From Bacillota bacterium (GTDB taxonomy: Bacteria > Bacillota > Clostridia > Acetivibrionales > DTU013), in NCBI GenBank assembly GCA_023411575.1, contig JAEYOP010000042.1, positions 1-50,384 of the forward strand: DNA of 50,384 bases. The letters run 5' to 3'. A model generated the notes under the pieces. The model was not told the origin of the DNA. It ran no database searches and was given only the letters and a program-made list of their open reading frames with translations. Each line of letters begins with the position of its first letter. Within the stretch, counting starts at the first letter, position 1. Positions 48,511 through 50,384 of this stretch are shown one piece after another. Position numbers and translations under genes: made by a program.

Positions 48511-49263
48511 ATGGATGTAAAAGAGTTAGTAAGAAGAGCAGGACATAAATTGAAAAAGGAGTACTCTTGCTTAGAAGACTGTTCAACAAAAGAAAAATTT
48601 CATCTGGTCACAAAAAGTGATGAGACAATAGAAAGAATGCTTATAAATGAACTATCAGAATATTTTCCAGAGTATTCGATCTATTCGGAAGAAGCCGGAA
48701 GTATTGAAAAGGCCAGTAATAAAAGATGGATTATAGATCCTATTGACGGTACCGCTGATTTTGTATTTGGAGTACCGTATTTCGCTATCTCGTTATGTCT
48801 TGAAGAAAACGGTGAGATCGTTGAAGCGTATGTATATAATCCAATTTCTGATGAATTGTATTTCTCCTCTAAAGATTTGGCGAAATCATACTTGAATGAA
48901 AAAATCATTAAAGTATCCGAAACCACTGAAATCAACGATAGTTTGATAGCTGTAGGGTATAGTGCGGATTTTGAAAAAATACAAAGGTATTTTGATGAAT
49001 GGGGTGTTTTATTTAAAAACTGTAAGAAAGCTATGCCCTTAATAGCCCCGGCGCTCACGATATGTAATGTGGCAAGAGGCAGAATCGACGCTTTTATAGA
49101 CTTCGGAAGCAGCATGGAAGGCCAAGCCGCTGCTGCATTTATTTTAAAAAATGCTGGTGGAGCATCCTATAATTACGATTTTACTGATTATTCGTATTCT
49201 CAAAAAGGAATCATCGCAACAAATGGGAAAACAGATATGCATCGTATAAGAAATATGAAGTAG
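48511..49263 (+). CDS. Inositol monophosphatase-family protein
   Basis: A 250-residue IMPase-family phosphatase. Glu-Glu-Ala-Gly (metal) and Trp-Ile-Ile-Asp-Pro-Ile-Asp-Gly-Thr-Ala-Asp-Phe (catalytic metal-binding core) near residues 70-92 are intact. The C-terminal Trp-Asp motif is replaced: the aligned stretch reads Gly-Ser-Ser-Met-Glu-Gly-Gln-Ala-Ala-Ala, so the usual metal-binding Asp seems to be absent. It may act on another sugar phosphate or be weak. ATG 48511 follows AGGAAAGG; frame is open upstream. Confidence 0.8.
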   Translation: MDVKELVRRAGHKLKKEYSCLEDCSTKEKFHLVTKSDETIERMLINELSEYFPEYSIYSEEAGSIEKASNKRWIIDPIDGTADFVFGVPYFAISLCLEENGEIVEAYVYNPISDELYFSSKDLAKSYLNEKIIKVSETTEINDSLIAVGYSADFEKIQRYFDEWGVLFKNCKKAMPLIAPALTICNVARGRIDAFIDFGSSMEGQAAAAFILKNAGGASYNYDFTDYSYSQKGIIATNGKTDMHRIRNMK

Positions 49264-49351
49264 TAGTAGCCCTGTTCCATATAAAAAAGAATAGTTCTAG
49301 GGTTGCTTTGTACAAAGAAAAAGATGATATATAGTAGACGGAGAGTGAGAG

Positions 49352-50119
49352 ATGACTAATAGGGATATTTTAGAAATTGCTATGCAGCAAACAGCGATCG
49401 ATTCTAACTGTAGAGTCGAAGACTTAACATCAAAGCAAAATGTCGTTGTCATTTCAAAGCCAAATGAAAACGCGAGGCGGTATCTCAATCTTCCATTCTT
49501 TTGTGATCTTGTGTCATATGGGTCAAATATAGTTGCTTCTGTTGATGAAAGAATAGTTGATTTCATTTCGCAATATATAAATCATTGTACAATTGAGCAT
49601 TGTTTTGAAACACCAAACCTTCACCTGTTGACAAAAGAATTCGAAAAATACGGAAAGATACCCTGCTTCATGGCAGAATATTTCTTACCGGATGTAGATA
49701 TTCTCGAAGCGCTTCCTTGTAGCTATACCATTAAAATTCTCAATCCTGACGATTTTTCGCATCTCTATTTAAACCAATGGAGCAATGCGCTATGTGAAAA
49801 GAGAAAACATCTTGACATGCTTGTAGCAGCGGCGTTTGATAATGATAAAATAATTGGAATGGCGGGTTGTTCAGCCGATTGTGATTCTATGTGGCAAATA
49901 GGTGTTGATGTCCTGCCTGAATACAGAAGAAATGGTATTGCATCAGCGCTTACGTCCCAGCTTGCTGTTGAAATACTCAAAAGAGGGAAAGTACCGTTTT
50001 ACTGCTGCGCCTGGTCGAATATCCGCTCTGTCCGTAATGCTATAAAGAGTGGGTTCCGACCTGCGTGGGTTCATCTTACATCGATTGATACAGAAAAAGC
50101 TATCGAAATGACAAAATGA
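49352..50119 (+). CDS. GNAT-family N-acetyltransferase with extra N-terminal domain
   Basis: A 255-residue protein. Residues 1-about 120 form an N-terminal domain of unknown type; the C-terminal part has Ile-Gly-Met-Ala-Gly-Cys-Ser-Ala-Asp and the acetyl-CoA motif Val-Leu-Pro-Glu-Tyr-Arg-Arg-Asn-Gly-Ile-Ala-Ser-Ala-Leu, then Ser-Gly-Phe-Arg-Pro-Ala-Trp. ATG 49352 follows GGAGAG. Substrate unknown. Confidence 0.85.
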   Translation: MTNRDILEIAMQQTAIDSNCRVEDLTSKQNVVVISKPNENARRYLNLPFFCDLVSYGSNIVASVDERIVDFISQYINHCTIEHCFETPNLHLLTKEFEKYGKIPCFMAEYFLPDVDILEALPCSYTIKILNPDDFSHLYLNQWSNALCEKRKHLDMLVAAAFDNDKIIGMAGCSADCDSMWQIGVDVLPEYRRNGIASALTSQLAVEILKRGKVPFYCCAWSNIRSVRNAIKSGFRPAWVHLTSIDTEKAIEMTK

Positions 50120-50132
50120 GAAAGGCGCTGTT

Positions 50133-50384
50133 ATGTGGAAAGAATACGTATCCAAATTTTTAACAAAAGGTGAATTTTCGGCACCAGTCCTGCCGGACGA
50201 AATAGTCAAGGTTGAAAAGGAATTGAAGGTTAAATTCCCGGAGGAGTTAACGAGTCTATTTGGTTTCAGACCCAGCAGGAACTGTCATCAAGCTGTAAGA
50301 GAAGTCATAGAAATGGTACAATACCGGAAGGTAAATTACATAGTTGAAGCGGATATTAAATCATTCTTTGACAATGTAGACCAT
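50133..50384 (+). pseudogene. Chimera: SMI1/KNR4 N-terminus joined in frame to group II intron reverse transcriptase (partial)
   Basis: The frame is open for 84 codons to the window end. Residues 1-about 43 match the start of SMI1/KNR4-type proteins (Leu-Pro-Asp-Glu-Ile-Val-Lys-Val-Glu-Lys-Glu-Leu, then Phe-Pro-Glu-Glu-Leu). From about residue 43 the sequence is a group II intron reverse transcriptase: Gly-Phe-Arg-Pro-Ser-Arg-Asn-Cys-His-Gln-Ala and Ala-Asp-Ile-Lys-Ser-Phe-Phe-Asp-Asn-Val-Asp-His, which carries the first catalytic Asp. The usual RT N-terminus (roughly 80-100 residues before this) and the ribozyme 5' part are missing, and so is the rest of the SMI1 domain. A deletion or truncated insertion is the simplest explanation. 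It starts 14 bases after the GNAT stop. Confidence 0.75.

Overview
The window reads as one chromosomal stretch of an anaerobic, endospore-forming Firmicute, most likely a saccharolytic member of the Clostridia. The evidence is a complete spoIIAA-spoIIAB-sigF operon, spoVAC/AD/AE genes, spore photoproduct lyase, the hprK-murB-rapZ-glmR-whiA block, a ferredoxin-linked 2-oxoacid oxidoreductase, a YesM/YesN-type two-component pair, and frequent TTG/GTG starts behind strong GGAGG ribosome sites. The first 46.5 kb is moderately GC-rich and densely coding. The last about 3.8 kb is visibly more AT-rich and looks like a variable region.

Layout: 0-4.4 kb, minus strand: a GH38 alpha-mannosidase and an AraC-type regulator, with a possible partial gene at the left edge. 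4.6-6.5 kb: a collagen-like (probably spore-surface) protein, a VOC protein and a 2H phosphoesterase. 6.6-14.6 kb: hprK, a PHP phosphatase, murB, rapZ, glmR (yvcK), a GH133 glycogen-debranching enzyme and whiA, a carbon-status/cell-envelope cluster. 14.6-20.1 kb: spoIIA operon, a small membrane ORF, the spoVA genes, and convergent splB. 20.3-25.7 kb: cheX, an RraA-like protein, trmL, a PepT-like peptidase, pfkA and a DUF2156 protein, with two long inverted repeats in the gaps. 25.9-30.7 kb: gap, a pgk-tpi gene fusion and gpmI. 30.8-32.9 kb: HD-domain, SLOG-like, nitroreductase and DUF1801 proteins. 32.9-39.0 kb, minus strand: korB, korA, a YesN-type response regulator and a YesM-type kinase. 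39.1-44.7 kb: a lipoprotein adaptor, a large FtsX-type permease and two ABC ATPases, the second carrying a C-terminal AbrB/SpoVT-type domain. 44.9-46.2 kb: enolase. 46.3-50.4 kb: a TfoX C-terminal-domain protein, then small, truncated or chimeric genes, two GNATs, an IMPase-family protein, and an SMI1/KNR4-reverse transcriptase chimera running off the right edge.

Functionally, most of lower glycolysis lies in this window (pfkA, gap, pgk-tpi, gpmI, eno), near regulators that sense glycolytic or cell-wall status (HprK, RapZ, GlmR). The most interesting observations are: the in-frame PGK-TPI fusion whose joint carries an A8 run, where slippage in either direction would terminate translation and release free PGK; the ABC ATPase with an AbrB-like tail inside an adaptor/permease/two-ATPase cassette divergent from a two-component system; a 160-bp MITE-like palindrome with TAA duplications directly upstream of pfkA; and the SMI1/KNR4-RT chimera. 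No rRNA, tRNA or CRISPR array was seen. No gene-free stretch exceeds about 300 bases.
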